Source: Pseudomonas koreensis (GTDB lineage Bacteria > Pseudomonadota > Gammaproteobacteria > Pseudomonadales > Pseudomonadaceae). From it: DNA of 64,000 nucleotides. The stretch is taken from contig NZ_JALJWP010000001.1 in the NCBI RefSeq assembly GCF_024169245.1, positions 434,001-498,000 of the forward strand, given 5' to 3'. Positions 35,553 to 48,482 of this stretch are shown one piece after another (positions within the stretch are counted from its first letter, which is position 1; every line of letters starts with the position of its first letter). Position numbers and translations under genes: made by a program. The notes beneath the pieces are model-generated. The model was not told the DNA's origin. It saw only the letters and a program-made list of their open reading frames with translations, and ran no database searches.

Positions 35553-36176
35553 ATGAAACTCCGTGGCCTGTATGCCATCACCGACAGCCAGTTGCTGGCC
35601 GGCAAGTTTCTGTCTTACGTGGAGGCGGCGCTCGATGGCGGCGTCACCCTGCTGCAATACCGCGACAAGAGCAGCGACGAGGCCCGCCGTCTGCGCGAGG
35701 CCGAAGCGCTGCGCAATCTGTGCGAACGCTACAAAACGCAGTTGATCATCAACGACGACGCCGAACTGGCCGCGCGCCTCAACGTCGGCGTGCACCTCGG
35801 CCAGACCGACGGCCCGCTGTCGCCGACCCGCGCCCTGCTCGGTTCGAAAGCGATCATCGGTTCGACCTGCCACGGGCAGATCGCCCTGGCCGAACAAGCC
35901 GCCAAAGAAGGCGCGAGTTACGTCGCCTTCGGCCGCTTCTTCAATTCCACCACCAAACCCGGCGCGCCGAGTTGCAGCCTCGACTTGCTCGACGAAGCCA
36001 AACGCACGCTGCACTTGCCGATCTGCGCGATTGGCGGCATCACCCTCGATAACGCCGCGCCGCTGGTCGAGCACGGTGTCGATCTGCTCGCCGTGGTCCA
36101 TGGCCTGTTCGGTGCCGAGAGCCGCGCCGAAGTGACCCGCCGCGCCCGCGCCTTCAACGAACTTCTGAAAATCTGA
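35553..36176 (+). CDS. thiE: Thiamin-phosphate synthase
   Basis: 207 residues. The TIM barrel has [30 protein letters not shown] and the phosphate-binding IGGITLDNA. It joins HMP-PP to the thiazole phosphate. It lies between thiD and hemL with short gaps (18 and 15 bases), consistent with one transcript. Confidence 0.93.
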   Translation: MKLRGLYAITDSQLLAGKFLSYVEAALDGGVTLLQYRDKSSDEARRLREAEALRNLCERYKTQLIINDDAELAARLNVGVHLGQTDGPLSPTRALLGSKAIIGSTCHGQIALAEQAAKEGASYVAFGRFFNSTTKPGAPSCSLDLLDEAKRTLHLPICAIGGITLDNAAPLVEHGVDLLAVVHGLFGAESRAEVTRRARAFNELLKI

Positions 36177-36191
36177 TTTGAGAGCCCGATC

Positions 36192-37475
36192 ATGTCTCGT
36201 TCCGAAACCCTGTTTGCCAATGCTCAGAAACACATCCCCGGCGGCGTCAACTCGCCGGTGCGCGCGTTCAAGAGCGTCGGTGGCACACCGCTGTTCTTCA
36301 AACATGCCGAAGGTGCCTACGTCACCGACGAAGACGACAAGCGTTATGTCGATTACGTCGGTTCGTGGGGTCCGATGATCCTTGGCCACAGCCATCCGGA
36401 CGTGCTCGACGCGGTGCGCAATCAACTGCAACACGGCCTGTCCTACGGCGCGCCGACATCGATGGAAACCGAGATGGCCGATCTGGTCTGCTCGCTGGTG
36501 CCGTCGATGGACATGGTGCGCATGGTCAGCTCCGGCACCGAAGCGACCATGAGCGCGATCCGTCTGGCCCGTGGTTTCACCGGTCGCGACAGCATCATCA
36601 AATTCGAAGGCTGCTACCACGGCCACTCCGATAGCCTGTTGGTCAAGGCCGGTTCCGGCGCATTGACCCAGGGAGTACCGAGCTCGGCCGGCGTGCCGGC
36701 AGCGTTTGCCAAACACACCCTGACCCTGCCGTTCAACGACATCGACGCGGTGGAAGCGATGCTCGCCGAAGTGGGCGAAGACGTGGCGTGCATCATCGTC
36801 GAGCCGGTCGCGGGCAACATGAATTGCGTGCCGCCAGCGCCGGGCTTTCTCGAAGGTCTGCGTTCGCTGTGCGACAAGCACGGCGTGGTGCTTATCTTCG
36901 ACGAAGTGATGACCGGTTTCCGCGTCGCCCTCGGCGGTGCCCAGGCGCACTACGGCGTGACGCCGGACCTGACCACGTTCGGCAAGATCATCGGCGGCGG
37001 CATGCCGGTGGGCTGCTTCGGTGGCAAGCGCGAGATCATGCAGCGCATCGCCCCGCTCGGCCCGGTGTATCAGGCAGGTACGCTGTCGGGTAATCCGCTG
37101 GCAATGGCGGCCGGCCTGACGACCCTGCGCCTGATCAGCCGCCCGGGTTTCCACGCTGAGCTGACCGACTACACCACGCGCCTGCTTGATGGCCTGCAAC
37201 AGCGCGCCGACGCAGCGGGCATTCCGTTCGTGACCACCCAGGCCGGCGGCATGTTCGGTCTGTACTTCAGCGGCGCCGACGACATCGTCACTTTCGACGA
37301 CGTGATGGCCAGCGACGCGGCACTGTTCGGCCGCTTCTTCCACCTGATGCTTGAAGGGGGCGTGTACCTGGCACCAAGCGCCTTTGAAGCCGGTTTCACC
37401 TCGATCGCTCACGGCGACGCCGAGTTGCAACTGACGCTGGACGCTGCCGAGCGTGCCTTCGCCGCATTGAAATAA
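36192..37475 (+). CDS. hemL: Glutamate-1-semialdehyde 2,1-aminomutase
   Basis: 427 residues of class-III aminotransferase fold. The PLP lysine lies in [13 protein letters not shown], with [15 protein letters not shown] and [11 protein letters not shown] before it. It makes 5-aminolevulinate in the C5 haem pathway. An intrinsic terminator follows 11 bases after the stop, ending the thiD-thiE-hemL unit. Confidence 0.95.
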   Translation: MSRSETLFANAQKHIPGGVNSPVRAFKSVGGTPLFFKHAEGAYVTDEDDKRYVDYVGSWGPMILGHSHPDVLDAVRNQLQHGLSYGAPTSMETEMADLVCSLVPSMDMVRMVSSGTEATMSAIRLARGFTGRDSIIKFEGCYHGHSDSLLVKAGSGALTQGVPSSAGVPAAFAKHTLTLPFNDIDAVEAMLAEVGEDVACIIVEPVAGNMNCVPPAPGFLEGLRSLCDKHGVVLIFDEVMTGFRVALGGAQAHYGVTPDLTTFGKIIGGGMPVGCFGGKREIMQRIAPLGPVYQAGTLSGNPLAMAAGLTTLRLISRPGFHAELTDYTTRLLDGLQQRADAAGIPFVTTQAGGMFGLYFSGADDIVTFDDVMASDAALFGRFFHLMLEGGVYLAPSAFEAGFTSIAHGDAELQLTLDAAERAFAALK

Positions 37476-37485
37476 TCGCCGCACC

Positions 37486-37516
37486 GCTGACGTTGGCTAT
37501 GGCCAGCGTCAGCTTT
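37486..37516 (+). terminator. Terminator after hemL
   Basis: GCTGACGTTGGC (37486-37497) pairs with GCCAGCGTCAGC (37502-37513) through one G-T pair and a four-base loop, followed by TTT. The T run is short, so efficiency may be moderate. Confidence 0.65.
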
Positions 37517-37611
37517 CACCTACATCCGCTCGGTTTTTCCGACGCATCTGCGAAAAAGCTGCCTGAATCCGGCGATATATTCCCCATGCAGCAGAAAAAC
37601 GAGTAAAGACT

Positions 37612-37641
37612 TTGTAAGGTTGGCCTCGCTTATTTCATAAT
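37612..37641 (+). promoter_or_regulatory. Candidate promoter of the Sel1-repeat gene
   Basis: TTGTAA at 37612-37617 and CATAAT at 37636-37641 with 18 bases between. The predicted start near 37648 supports the ATG at 37700 over the in-frame ATG at 37640, which overlaps the -10. Confidence 0.45.
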
Positions 37642-37699
37642 GCGCGCTTATTGGATCCCTCGACGGGTCCGCGTGCCCTTCAGAGGTAAGTCGATTCCC

Positions 37700-38254
37700 A
37701 TGAACCGCACCGGCCGCACCCTTGCATTGGGCTGCCTGTTGCTCCTTCAGCCCCTGCTCGCGCATGCACAAGCAGGCGGCAACTCGTTGTTGATCCCGGC
37801 GATGGGTCGTTGCACCCTCAATACTCAGCCGCAAGACGTCACGCAGGCACTGGCCGCCTGCCAGAAAGCGGCGGATGAAGGGGACGCGCAAGCGCAATAC
37901 GAGTTGGGTGAGTTCTACTACGACGGCAAGAACGCGCCGCGCGACCTCAATCAAGCCCTGAGCTATTTCGAAAAGGCCTCGTTGCAAGGCCATGCCCAGG
38001 CGCAATTCAAGCTCGGCAGCATGTTCTTCCACGGCGAGGGCGTGCAGGCCAACAATATCCAGGCGTACATCGTGCTGAAGATGGCGGCGGTCAACGGTGC
38101 CGAAGAGGCGCTGGACACGGCCGACGAAGTCTCGGAAAAGATGTCCCGCGAAGATCTGGAAACCGCCACTCAGGTGCTCGGGCAGATTTTCCGCAAATAC
38201 CTGATGGAACTGCAAAGCGCGGATGGGCGTACGCCGTTTTCGCCTCTTCCCTGA
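37700..38254 (+). CDS. Exported Sel1-like repeat protein
   Basis: 184 residues. A signal peptide ends at LLAHA. Two Sel1/TPR-like repeats are visible in GDAQAQYELGEFYYDG and GHAQAQFKLGSMFFHGEG, followed by a third weaker helix pair. The Cys pair at C in RCTL and ACQK could form a disulphide in the periplasm. Such repeats mediate protein contacts; no partner is indicated. Conserved beside hemL in Pseudomonas. Confidence 0.82.
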   Translation: MNRTGRTLALGCLLLLQPLLAHAQAGGNSLLIPAMGRCTLNTQPQDVTQALAACQKAADEGDAQAQYELGEFYYDGKNAPRDLNQALSYFEKASLQGHAQAQFKLGSMFFHGEGVQANNIQAYIVLKMAAVNGAEEALDTADEVSEKMSREDLETATQVLGQIFRKYLMELQSADGRTPFSPLP

Positions 38255-38279
38255 TTTTTGCGCCGACCTTTCTGGCCTC

Positions 38280-38355
38280 TTCGCGAGCAGGCTCGCTCCC
38301 ACAGTAGATCTCCAGTGTTCAGAAGATCCCCTGTGGGAGCGAGCCTGCTCGCGAA
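38280..38355. repeat. REP doublet (family A), convergent gene ends
   Basis: Arms 38280-38304 and 38331-38355 carry TTCGCGAGCAGGCTCGCTCC and its inverse. It lies 25 bases after the Sel1 gene and 22 bases beyond the stop of the minus-strand DUF1820 gene. Confidence 0.9.
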
Positions 38356-38377
38356 TGAGGCGACGCGGTCTTGAAGC

Positions 38378-38707
38378 TTACTTTTCAGGCATCGGCATCG
38401 GAAACGGCATGACATTGCCGACCGCACCGCGGGCTTCGCTGATTTTCGCCGTGCCCAGGCGCTCCACTTCGTCGATGCGCACAATCGAATGCATCGGTAC
38501 AAAGCTGCGCACCACGCCTTCGAATTGCGCCTTGAGCTTTTCTTCGCTCGGATCGACGACCATTTGCGTGCGCTCGCCAAAGACGAATTCTTCAACTTCC
38601 AGGAAACCCCACAGATCACTTTGATAGATCTGCTTGGCGTACATTTCGAACACCTGGCCCTGGTTGAGGAAAATCACCTTGTAGATTGGAGCTTCGCGTT
38701 TGGTCAT
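38378..38707 (-). CDS. DUF1820 family protein
   Basis: 109 residues, cytoplasmic. The start APIYKVIFLNQGQVFEMYAK and the centre LWGFLEVEEFVFGER are diagnostic of DUF1820. No signal or membrane segment. Function unknown. It is divergent from miaB, with a 132-base shared upstream region. Confidence 0.88.
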   Translation of the reverse strand: MTKREAPIYKVIFLNQGQVFEMYAKQIYQSDLWGFLEVEEFVFGERTQMVVDPSEEKLKAQFEGVVRSFVPMHSIVRIDEVERLGTAKISEARGAVGNVMPFPMPMPEK

Positions 38708-38798
38708 GGCGGGCGGATAACATCGGGGTAAAAATGAGGGCGCGAACTATAGCATAGCCACCGGACGCACAGCGGTAGGAACCTGACGGCTTGTTCCC

Positions 38799-38804
38799 TA
38801 TAAT
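38799..38804 (+). promoter_or_regulatory. Consensus -10 hexamer upstream of miaB
   Basis: A perfect TATAAT lies 35 bases before the miaB ATG. No good -35 is visible at the proper distance (TAGGAA at 38776), so an activator may be needed or the site may be fortuitous. Confidence 0.4.
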
Positions 38805-38839
38805 GCGCGGTTCTTTGAATCACGTGACGACCCGAATCC

Positions 38840-40168
38840 ATGGCCAAGAAGCTTTACATCGAAACCCACGGTTGCCAGATGAACGAGTACGACAGCTCGC
38901 GCATGGTCGATCTGCTGGGCGAACATCAGGCCCTGGAAGTCACCGCTCGCGCGGAAGACGCCGACGTGATTCTGCTCAACACCTGCTCGATCCGCGAACG
39001 CGCGCAAGACCGCGTGTATTCGCAGCTCGGCCGCTGGCGCGAACTGAAGCTGGCCAACCCGGAGATGGTCATCGCCGTCGGCGGTTGCGTGGCCAGTCAG
39101 GAAGGCGCGGCGATCCGCGATCGCGCTCCGTACGTCGACGTGGTGTTCGGCCCGCAGACCCTGCACCGTCTGCCGGAGATGATCGACGCAGCGCGCATTA
39201 CCAAGCTGCCGCAAGTCGACGTCTCCTTCCCGGAAATCGAAAAATTCGACCACCTGCCCGAGCCGCGCATCGACGGTCCGAGCGCTTATGTGTCGGTGAT
39301 GGAAGGTTGCAGCAAGTACTGCACGTTCTGCGTGGTGCCGTACACCCGAGGCGAAGAAGTCAGCCGGCCGTTCGATGACGTGATCGCGGAAATCATTCAC
39401 CTCGCCGAACACGGCGTGCGTGAAGTGACCTTGCTCGGGCAGAACGTCAACGGCTATCGCGGCCAGACCCACGACGGTCGTCTGGCCGACCTGGCCGAGC
39501 TGATCCGCGTGGTCGCGGCCGTCGACGGCATCGACCGCATCCGCTACACCACCTCGCACCCGCTGGAGTTCTCCGACAGCCTGATCCAGGCCCACGCCGA
39601 AGTGCCGGAACTGGTCAAGCACCTGCACTTGCCAGTGCAGTCGGGCTCGGACCGGATTCTCGCGGCGATGAAGCGCAACCACACGGCGCTGGAGTACAAA
39701 TCCAAGCTGCGCAAACTGCGCGCCGCCGTACCGGGGATCTGCATCAGTTCGGACTTCATCGTCGGTTTCCCTGGCGAGACCGAGAAAGATTTCGAGCAGA
39801 CCATGAAGCTGATTGCCGATGTCGGTTTCGATTTCTCCTACTCGTTCGTCTATAGCCAGCGCCCGGGCACACCGGCCGCCGATCTGGCCGATGACACCCC
39901 GGAAGAACTGAAGAAAGAACGTCTGAACGCACTGCAACATCGCTTGAATCAGCAGGGCTTCGAGATCAGCCGACAAATGGTCGGCTCGATCCAGCGCATT
40001 CTGGTGACCGATTATTCGAAGAAAGACCCGGGCGAACTGCAGGGCCGTACCGAGAATAACCGTATCGTCAACTTCCGCTGCGACAATCCGACCCTGATCG
40101 GCCAGTTCGCCGATGTGCACATCGACGCCGCGCAACCGCACTCGCTGCGTGGTTCGCTGATTCAATAA
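38840..40168 (+). CDS. miaB: tRNA-2-methylthio-N6-dimethylallyladenosine synthase
   Basis: 442 residues. The auxiliary cluster Cys are C12, C49 and C83; the radical-SAM Cys are C157, C161 and C164 in [13 protein letters not shown] domain closes the protein (about 375-440). It adds the methylthio group to i6A37 of tRNA. A REP begins 13 bases after its stop; phoH follows. Confidence 0.95.
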   Translation: MAKKLYIETHGCQMNEYDSSRMVDLLGEHQALEVTARAEDADVILLNTCSIRERAQDRVYSQLGRWRELKLANPEMVIAVGGCVASQEGAAIRDRAPYVDVVFGPQTLHRLPEMIDAARITKLPQVDVSFPEIEKFDHLPEPRIDGPSAYVSVMEGCSKYCTFCVVPYTRGEEVSRPFDDVIAEIIHLAEHGVREVTLLGQNVNGYRGQTHDGRLADLAELIRVVAAVDGIDRIRYTTSHPLEFSDSLIQAHAEVPELVKHLHLPVQSGSDRILAAMKRNHTALEYKSKLRKLRAAVPGICISSDFIVGFPGETEKDFEQTMKLIADVGFDFSYSFVYSQRPGTPAADLADDTPEELKKERLNALQHRLNQQGFEISRQMVGSIQRILVTDYSKKDPGELQGRTENNRIVNFRCDNPTLIGQFADVHIDAAQPHSLRGSLIQ

Positions 40169-40180
40169 CACTGCATTTCT

Positions 40181-40273
40181 CCTGTGGGCGCGAGCCTGCT
40201 CGCGAAGGCGGTCTGTCAGACACATCAATGTTGAATGTGTCGCCGCCTTCGCGAGCAGGCTCGCTCCCACAGG
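40181..40273. repeat. REP doublet (family A)
   Basis: Arms 40181-40211 and 40243-40273 match as inverted copies with one difference (GGGCGCGAGCC against GGCTCGCTCCC). It separates miaB from the phoH operon on the same strand. Confidence 0.9.
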
Positions 40274-40384
40274 TACAGCGCCAGAGGCATGAATCGGGTG
40301 GGCTCATTTAAGAGCTTTCGCACCCACGCCACTGGCGTTATCCTTGATTTCATCCTAATTGCCCCAGGGCGGCTAAATACGACC

Positions 40385-41380
40385 TTGAACGCACCCATCG
40401 AACCACATCGTTTTCTCCTCGAGCCTTTTGAGGCTCGCCGCTTCGCCAATCTGTGCGGGCAATTCGACGAGCATTTGCGCTTGATCGAACAGCGCCTGGC
40501 CATCGAGATCCGCAATCGCGGAAACCAGTTCGAGCTGATTGGCGATCCAAAACTCACCACGTCCGCGGAAAACCTGCTGCGCCGCCTGTACCGGGAAACC
40601 AAGGGTACCGAGCTGTCGCCAGACCTGGTGCACCTGTTCATCCAGGAATCGGCCGGCGATCTGGACAATCCAGCCCCTGCCGAACCGACCGTCGCCCTGC
40701 GCACGAAAAAAGGCATGATTCGCCCACGCGGCTTGAATCAGCAGCGCTACGTGAAGGAAATCCTTGGCAACGACATCAACTTCGGCATCGGCCCGGCCGG
40801 TACCGGCAAGACCTATCTGGCCGTGGCCTGCGCGGTGGATGCGCTGGAGCGCGAGCAGATCCGCCGCATCCTGCTGGTGCGTCCGGCGGTCGAAGCGGGT
40901 GAAAAGCTCGGCTTCCTGCCTGGCGACCTGTCGCAAAAGATCGACCCGTACCTGCGCCCGCTCTACGACGCGCTGTACGAAATGCTCGGTTTTGAATACG
41001 TCGCCAAGTTGATCGAAAAGCAGGTGATTGAAGTCGCGCCGCTGGCCTACATGCGCGGTCGCACGCTGAACAACAGTTTCATCATTCTCGACGAAAGCCA
41101 GAACACCACCGTCGAACAGATGAAGATGTTCCTCACGCGCATCGGCTTCGGCTCCACCGCCGTCATCACTGGCGACATCACCCAGGTCGACTTGCCGCGC
41201 GGCACCAAGTCCGGCCTGCACCATGTGATCGAAGTGCTGAAAGACGTGCCGGGCATCAGCTTCACCCACTTCCAGCCCAAAGACGTCGTGCGCCACCCGT
41301 TGGTGCAGCGGATTGTCGAGGCCTACGAGCGCTTCGAAACCCGTGCCGAAGCCGCGAAGGAAGCCTCGCGCGATGCTTGA
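40385..41380 (+). CDS. ybeZ: PhoH-like ATPase (YbeZ)
   Basis: 331 residues. The Walker A motif is [11 protein letters not shown] and Walker [10 protein letters not shown]; an RNA-binding-type N-terminal region precedes them. It partners with the endoribonuclease YbeY in RNA metabolism in several bacteria. The start is TTG 40385 (NAPIEPHRF), chosen because the sequence upstream looks non-coding and homologues begin here; the ribosome site is weak, so this start is uncertain. The stop overlaps ybeY by eight bases. Confidence 0.9.
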   Translation: MNAPIEPHRFLLEPFEARRFANLCGQFDEHLRLIEQRLAIEIRNRGNQFELIGDPKLTTSAENLLRRLYRETKGTELSPDLVHLFIQESAGDLDNPAPAEPTVALRTKKGMIRPRGLNQQRYVKEILGNDINFGIGPAGTGKTYLAVACAVDALEREQIRRILLVRPAVEAGEKLGFLPGDLSQKIDPYLRPLYDALYEMLGFEYVAKLIEKQVIEVAPLAYMRGRTLNNSFIILDESQNTTVEQMKMFLTRIGFGSTAVITGDITQVDLPRGTKSGLHHVIEVLKDVPGISFTHFQPKDVVRHPLVQRIVEAYERFETRAEAAKEASRDA

Positions 41381-41867
41381 GCTGGATCTGCAAATCGCCA
41401 CCGAGGCCAGCGCGCCGAGTGAAGCCGAGTTCCGCCAGTGGTGCGAACTGGCCCTGCGCCAGCGCACCGCTGATTCGGAAATGACCATTCGTCTGGTCGA
41501 CGAGGAAGAAGGCCGCGAGCTCAACCACACCTGGCGCCACAAGGATTACGCGACCAATGTGTTGTCGTTCCCGGCGGAAGTGCCCGACGAGTTTCTCGAT
41601 ATCCCGCTGCTTGGCGATCTGGTGATCTGCGTGGCCGTGGTCGAACGCGAAGCCGCCGAGCAGGGCAAGGAACTAAAGGCCCACTGGGCACATCTGGTCA
41701 TTCACGGCTGCTTGCATCTGCTCGGTTACGACCATATAGATGACGACGAAGCCGAGGAAATGGAAGCACTGGAACGCGAGTTGCTTGCTGAACTGGGCTA
41801 TCCCGATCCGTACGCGGACGACGAAACCGAACACTCCCCTATCGTTACAACAAAGGATTCAGAGTAA
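41373..41867 (+). CDS. ybeY: Endoribonuclease YbeY
   Basis: 164 residues. The zinc motif [11 protein letters not shown] supplies three His ligands. [11 protein letters not shown] is the family lead. It matures 16S rRNA 3' ends and takes part in ribosome quality control. ATG 41373 lies inside the phoH 3' end, so translation is coupled. Confidence 0.93.
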   Translation: MLELDLQIATEASAPSEAEFRQWCELALRQRTADSEMTIRLVDEEEGRELNHTWRHKDYATNVLSFPAEVPDEFLDIPLLGDLVICVAVVEREAAEQGKELKAHWAHLVIHGCLHLLGYDHIDDDEAEEMEALERELLAELGYPDPYADDETEHSPIVTTKDSE

Positions 41868-41872
41868 TCGCT

Positions 41873-42712
41873 ATGAGCGAAGATCGATCGAGCAACGGGC
41901 AGAAGTCATGGCTGGGTAAACTGACCCAGGCTTTTGCCCACGAGCCGAAGAACCGTCAGGAGCTCCTCGAGCTGCTGCGTGATGCACATCAGAACAAACT
42001 GCTGGACAGCGAAGCGTTGGCCATCGTCGAAGGCGCCATTCAGGTGGCTGACCTGCAAGTGCGCGACATCATGGTGCCGCGCTCGCAGATGATCAGCATC
42101 AAGGCGACCCAGACACCCCGCGAATTCCTCCCTGCCGTGGTCGACTCGGCCCACTCGCGTTATCCGGTCATCGGCGAAAGCCATGACGACGTGATGGGCG
42201 TGCTGCTCGCCAAGGATCTGCTGCCGCTGATCCTCAAGGAAAACGGCGACAGCTTCAACATCAAGGACCTGCTGCGCCCGGCCACCTTCGTGCCGGAGTC
42301 CAAGCGTCTGAACGTGTTGCTGCGTGAATTCCGCGCCAACCACAATCACATGGCCATCGTCATTGACGAATACGGCGGCGTGGCCGGTCTGGTGACCATC
42401 GAAGACGTACTGGAACAGATCGTCGGCGATATCGAAGACGAGCACGACGTCGAAGAAGACAGCTACATCAAGCCGCTGCCCAGCGGTGATTTCCTGATCA
42501 AGGCACTGACGCCGATCGAGAACTTCAACGAGTTCTTCGACAGCGAGTTCTCCGACGACGAGTTCGACACCGTCGGCGGTCTGGTGATGAGCGCGTTCGG
42601 CCACTTGCCAAAACGCAACGAAATCACTGAAATCGGCGCCTATCGTTTCCGCATCCTGAACGCCGACAGCCGTCGGATTCATTTGCTGCGACTCACACCA
42701 ATCGCCCGGTAA
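41873..42712 (+). CDS. corC: CorC/HlyC family protein (two CBS domains)
   Basis: 279 residues. Two CBS domains are present (about 70-125 with DIMVPRSQMISI, and 135-190 with VIDEYGGVAGLVTIEDVLE) with a CorC_HlyC transporter-associated domain at the C-terminus. It is linked to Mg/Co efflux with CorA. It is in operon with ybeY (five-base gap) and lnt (18 bases). Confidence 0.92.
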   Translation: MSEDRSSNGQKSWLGKLTQAFAHEPKNRQELLELLRDAHQNKLLDSEALAIVEGAIQVADLQVRDIMVPRSQMISIKATQTPREFLPAVVDSAHSRYPVIGESHDDVMGVLLAKDLLPLILKENGDSFNIKDLLRPATFVPESKRLNVLLREFRANHNHMAIVIDEYGGVAGLVTIEDVLEQIVGDIEDEHDVEEDSYIKPLPSGDFLIKALTPIENFNEFFDSEFSDDEFDTVGGLVMSAFGHLPKRNEITEIGAYRFRILNADSRRIHLLRLTPIAR

Positions 42713-42730
42713 AGAAATCTAAGGACTGAA

Positions 42731-44254
42731 ATGCGCTGGACTACCCGCCCCGGCTGGCCCGGTAACCTGCTGGCCGTGGCGGCCGGTGCAATCACCACGT
42801 TCGCTCTTGCCCCGTTCGACATCTGGCCACTGGCGTTGCTGGCGGTCGGATTGTTCTATGCCGGTTTGCGTGAGCTGAGTCCGCGTCAGGCGCTGGGCCG
42901 TGGCTGGTGCTTCGGCTTCGGCCTGTTCGGCGCCGGCACCAGCTGGATCTATTACAGCATTCACCATTTTGGCGGCGCTTCGGTGTTGCTCGCCGGGTTC
43001 CTGATGCTGCTGTTCACCGCGGCGATTGCCTGGTTCTTCGCCCTGCCCGCCTGGTTGTGGGCGCGCTGGTTGCGTCGCAACGAAGCACCGCTGGCGGATG
43101 CCTTGGCATTTGCCGCGCTGTGGGTCGGCCAGGAAGCGTTTCGCGGTTGGTTCCTCACCGGTTTCCCGTGGCTTTACTCCGGTTACAGTCAGCTCGACGG
43201 TCCGCTGGCCGGGCTCGCGCCAGTGGGCGGTATGTGGCTGGTGTCGTTCGTTCTGGCACTGACCGCAGCCTTGATCTACAACGCTCCGCGCTTGTTGCAG
43301 GCTCGCCGCAAAGGCTTTATCGCTGCCGGCCTGGTACTTCTGCTGGGGCCTTGGGCAGCAGGCGTCGCCCTCAAAGGCCATGCCTGGACCAGCCCGTCCG
43401 GCGCACCGCTGACAGTCGCCGCCATTCAGGGCAACGTCGCGCAAAGCATGAAATGGGACCCGGCCGAGCTCAACGCACAACTGGCGCTGTACCGCGACTT
43501 GAGCTTCCGTTCCAAACCGGTCGATCTGCTGATCTGGCCGGAAACCGCCGTGCCGGTGCTGAAGGAGTCCGCCGAAGGCTACCTGACAATGATGGGCAAC
43601 TTCGCCGCCGAGCGTAAGTCGGCGTTGATCACCGGCGTGCCGATCCGCCAGACCGTGCATCACGAGCGGCGCTTCTTCAACGGCATCACCGTAGTCGGCG
43701 AAGGCGATGGCACTTACCTGAAGCAAAAACTGGTGCCGTTCGGCGAGTACGTGCCGTTGCAGGACGTGTTGCGCGGTTTGATCGCGTTCTTCGATTTACC
43801 GATGTCGGACTTCGCTCGCGGCCCTTCCGATCAGGCGCTCTTGCAGGCCAAGGGTTATCAGATCGCACCGTTCATCTGTTACGAAGTGGTCTATCCGGAA
43901 TTCGCCGCCGGCCTGTCGGCACGCAGCGATCTGTTGCTGACCATCAGCAATGACACCTGGTTCGGCACCTCGATCGGGCCGCTGCAACATCTGCAAATGG
44001 CGCAGATGCGCGCGCTTGAGGCCGGACGCTGGATGATCCGCGCGACCAACAACGGCGTCACCGGCCTGATCAATCCGTTCGGCCAGATCACCGCGCAGAT
44101 TCCGCAGTTCGAACAGGGCGTGCTGTACGGGGAAGTGGTGCCGATGCACGACCTGACGCCGTATCTGCAATGGCGTTCATGGCCGTTGATCGTGTTGTGC
44201 CTGCTGCTGTTTGGCTGGGCGCTGATGGCCAACCGCATGTCGAAGACTCTTTAA
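42731..44254 (+). CDS. lnt: Apolipoprotein N-acyltransferase
   Basis: 507 residues. Six membrane helices are followed by a periplasmic nitrilase domain. The catalytic triad is E271 in WPETAVP, K333 in KQKLVPFGEY and C383 in FICYEVV. It adds the third acyl chain to lipoproteins, several of which are encoded in this window (LptE, RlpA, SltB3-like). A REP starts four bases after the stop. Confidence 0.95.
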   Translation: MRWTTRPGWPGNLLAVAAGAITTFALAPFDIWPLALLAVGLFYAGLRELSPRQALGRGWCFGFGLFGAGTSWIYYSIHHFGGASVLLAGFLMLLFTAAIAWFFALPAWLWARWLRRNEAPLADALAFAALWVGQEAFRGWFLTGFPWLYSGYSQLDGPLAGLAPVGGMWLVSFVLALTAALIYNAPRLLQARRKGFIAAGLVLLLGPWAAGVALKGHAWTSPSGAPLTVAAIQGNVAQSMKWDPAELNAQLALYRDLSFRSKPVDLLIWPETAVPVLKESAEGYLTMMGNFAAERKSALITGVPIRQTVHHERRFFNGITVVGEGDGTYLKQKLVPFGEYVPLQDVLRGLIAFFDLPMSDFARGPSDQALLQAKGYQIAPFICYEVVYPEFAAGLSARSDLLLTISNDTWFGTSIGPLQHLQMAQMRALEAGRWMIRATNNGVTGLINPFGQITAQIPQFEQGVLYGEVVPMHDLTPYLQWRSWPLIVLCLLLFGWALMANRMSKTL

Positions 44255-44257
44255 AGC

Positions 44258-44342
44258 AAAAGATCGCAGCCTTCGGCAGCTCCTACAGGGAAAACGCAAA
44301 TCCCCTTGTAGGAGCTGCCGCAGGCTGCGATCTTTTGATCTT
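44258..44342. repeat. REP doublet (family B), convergent gene ends
   Basis: Arms 44258-44290 and 44307-44342, with the GATC ends outward. It touches the stop of the minus-strand YdcF gene (44342-44344) and begins four bases after the lnt stop. Confidence 0.9.
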
Positions 44343-45103
44343 CAGCGGTAAAACAACGAATACCCCACCCGCCCCACCGCTTCATTGAGCAATTGCCCGC
44401 TCTGCCAGATCGACTTGAATTCCGGCAGCCAGCCGCCAAACGGTCTTGCGTTATCGGTACCAAGAAACCCGACCGGTGCCGGCACCACCTCAAATCCCGC
44501 CTGCTCAAAGCTCCACACCGCCCGCGGCATGTGCCACGCCTGCGTCACCACGACGACCCGCTTGATCCCCTGCGGCAAGAGAATATCCGCCGTCATCTTC
44601 GCGTTCTCCCACGTGGTGCGGCTCGCGCCTTCCTGCCAGCGTACCGTCACGTCGAAGTCATCGCGCAATGAATCCGCCATCAATTTCGCTTCGGTCGGGG
44701 GCGTGCCGTAATGCAGGCCGCCACTGGTCAGGATCGGTAACCCGGAGGCCTTGGCCAGGCGCGCCGCATAACGCTGGCGCTCGAGCCCGACGCCGGTTGG
44801 CTGGTCTTCGCCCCAGGCCAGATCACCGCGCTCGCGACCCGAGCCCAACACCACAATGGCATCGGCGCGTTGCGCCAGCGTCGCCCATTCCTGCCGCGCC
44901 AGCGGCGGCTCACGTTCCAGCGCCTTGGCGCTCCACTGCACTACCACCGGCAGGCTCATCAGCAGCAGGCCACCAAAACCGACGGCAAAACATACGCCAG
45001 CCAGGCGCGGCCGCGAGCGGCGCAGCCACCAGGCGGCCAGCAACAGCAGCAAGAGAATGCCGGGCGGCAAGAGCAGTTGTTTGATGAAGTATCGAAAGGG
45101 CAT
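44342..45103 (-). CDS. YdcF/ElyC-family (DUF218) protein
   Basis: 253 residues. Two N-terminal membrane segments (about 6-26 and 33-52) precede a DUF218 domain with IVVLGSGRERGD, LPILTSGGLHYG, and VVVTQAWHMPRAV with a conserved His. Relatives such as ElyC act in envelope or undecaprenyl-phosphate metabolism; no activity is assigned. It neighbours lnt tail to tail. Confidence 0.85.
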   Translation of the reverse strand: MPFRYFIKQLLLPPGILLLLLLAAWWLRRSRPRLAGVCFAVGFGGLLLMSLPVVVQWSAKALEREPPLARQEWATLAQRADAIVVLGSGRERGDLAWGEDQPTGVGLERQRYAARLAKASGLPILTSGGLHYGTPPTEAKLMADSLRDDFDVTVRWQEGASRTTWENAKMTADILLPQGIKRVVVVTQAWHMPRAVWSFEQAGFEVVPAPVGFLGTDNARPFGGWLPEFKSIWQSGQLLNEAVGRVGYSLFYR

Positions 45104-45208
45104 CGGGCATCTCCAAAAGATGCCCGAAGCCTAAGAGTGTTAATCAAGGGTTACAACCAATAGGCGGGATCCTGTTGCAAAAGATCCGTTTACCGACCTG
45201 CCATGCGC

Positions 45209-45532
45209 TTACTTGGCCTGTACAGAGCGAACCTTGCCGGTGTCTCTGCGCGGCGCCTTGTCCTTGAGCCAGATGACCTTGGCCGAATGTGCTGCATCGA
45301 GCTGCTTCACTGCTTGAGACAGGCATCCCTGCGTTTCACGTTCACTGCGATCCAGATAGGCCTTGACCAGTTTGAACTCGGCGGGGCTCAAGCCACGCAA
45401 TTCCAGTTCCAGGGGGCGCTCGTCGCGCAGCCGGTCAGCGGTTTTCACGGCGTCCAGCGCCATGCCCAGACGATCGATCAACCTTTCGTACAGCTCGGGT
45501 TTCGTTACGTTTTTTTTCCGTTGCTCCACCAT
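45209..45532 (-). CDS. Conserved small protein of unknown function
   Basis: 107 residues, hydrophilic. It starts with a basic stretch EQRKKNVTKPELYERL and has a helical centre LSPAEFKLVKAYLDRSERE. No motif was recognised. It is divergent from leuS across 255 bases. The reading frame keeps good codon use and a neighbour of similar size sits here in P. aeruginosa, so it is probably real. Confidence 0.65.
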   Translation of the reverse strand: MVEQRKKNVTKPELYERLIDRLGMALDAVKTADRLRDERPLELELRGLSPAEFKLVKAYLDRSERETQGCLSQAVKQLDAAHSAKVIWLKDKAPRRDTGKVRSVQAK

Positions 45533-45652
45533 CCCTCACCTCATTGAAGATAAGACTCACTCCCCAGTTAGAGCTTAGCTTCGCTGCACGAACCGGCTAC
45601 ACGCCGCGACCAACGGCCCTCGTCGCCCAAAAGCTCTGGCAAACAGCTGTAA

Positions 45653-48394
<2,742 letters not shown>

Positions 48395-48402
48395 ATTGGA
48401 TC

Positions 48403-48426
48403 GGCTGCCAGGCTCGCCTGGCAGCC
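48403..48426 (+). other. Perfect hairpin between leuS and lptE
   Basis: GGCTGCCAGGC pairs perfectly with GCCTGGCAGCC around a two-base gap. No T run follows on the plus strand (AGTAAAACC), so it is not a normal terminator; it could be an RNase barrier or part of a Rho-dependent end. Confidence 0.5.
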
Positions 48427-48482
48427 AGTAAAACCTTTCGGGCCGCAGAGTCGGCTCACCTGGTTTCAAGGGGAGCAACACA

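Noticed and set aside
34710..37484. A 924-codon minus-strand open frame opposite thiD-thiE-hemL
   Set aside because: It mirrors three well-recognised genes; long antisense frames are expected in GC-rich DNA, and its composition (His/Gln/Arg/Gly-rich) fits no protein family.
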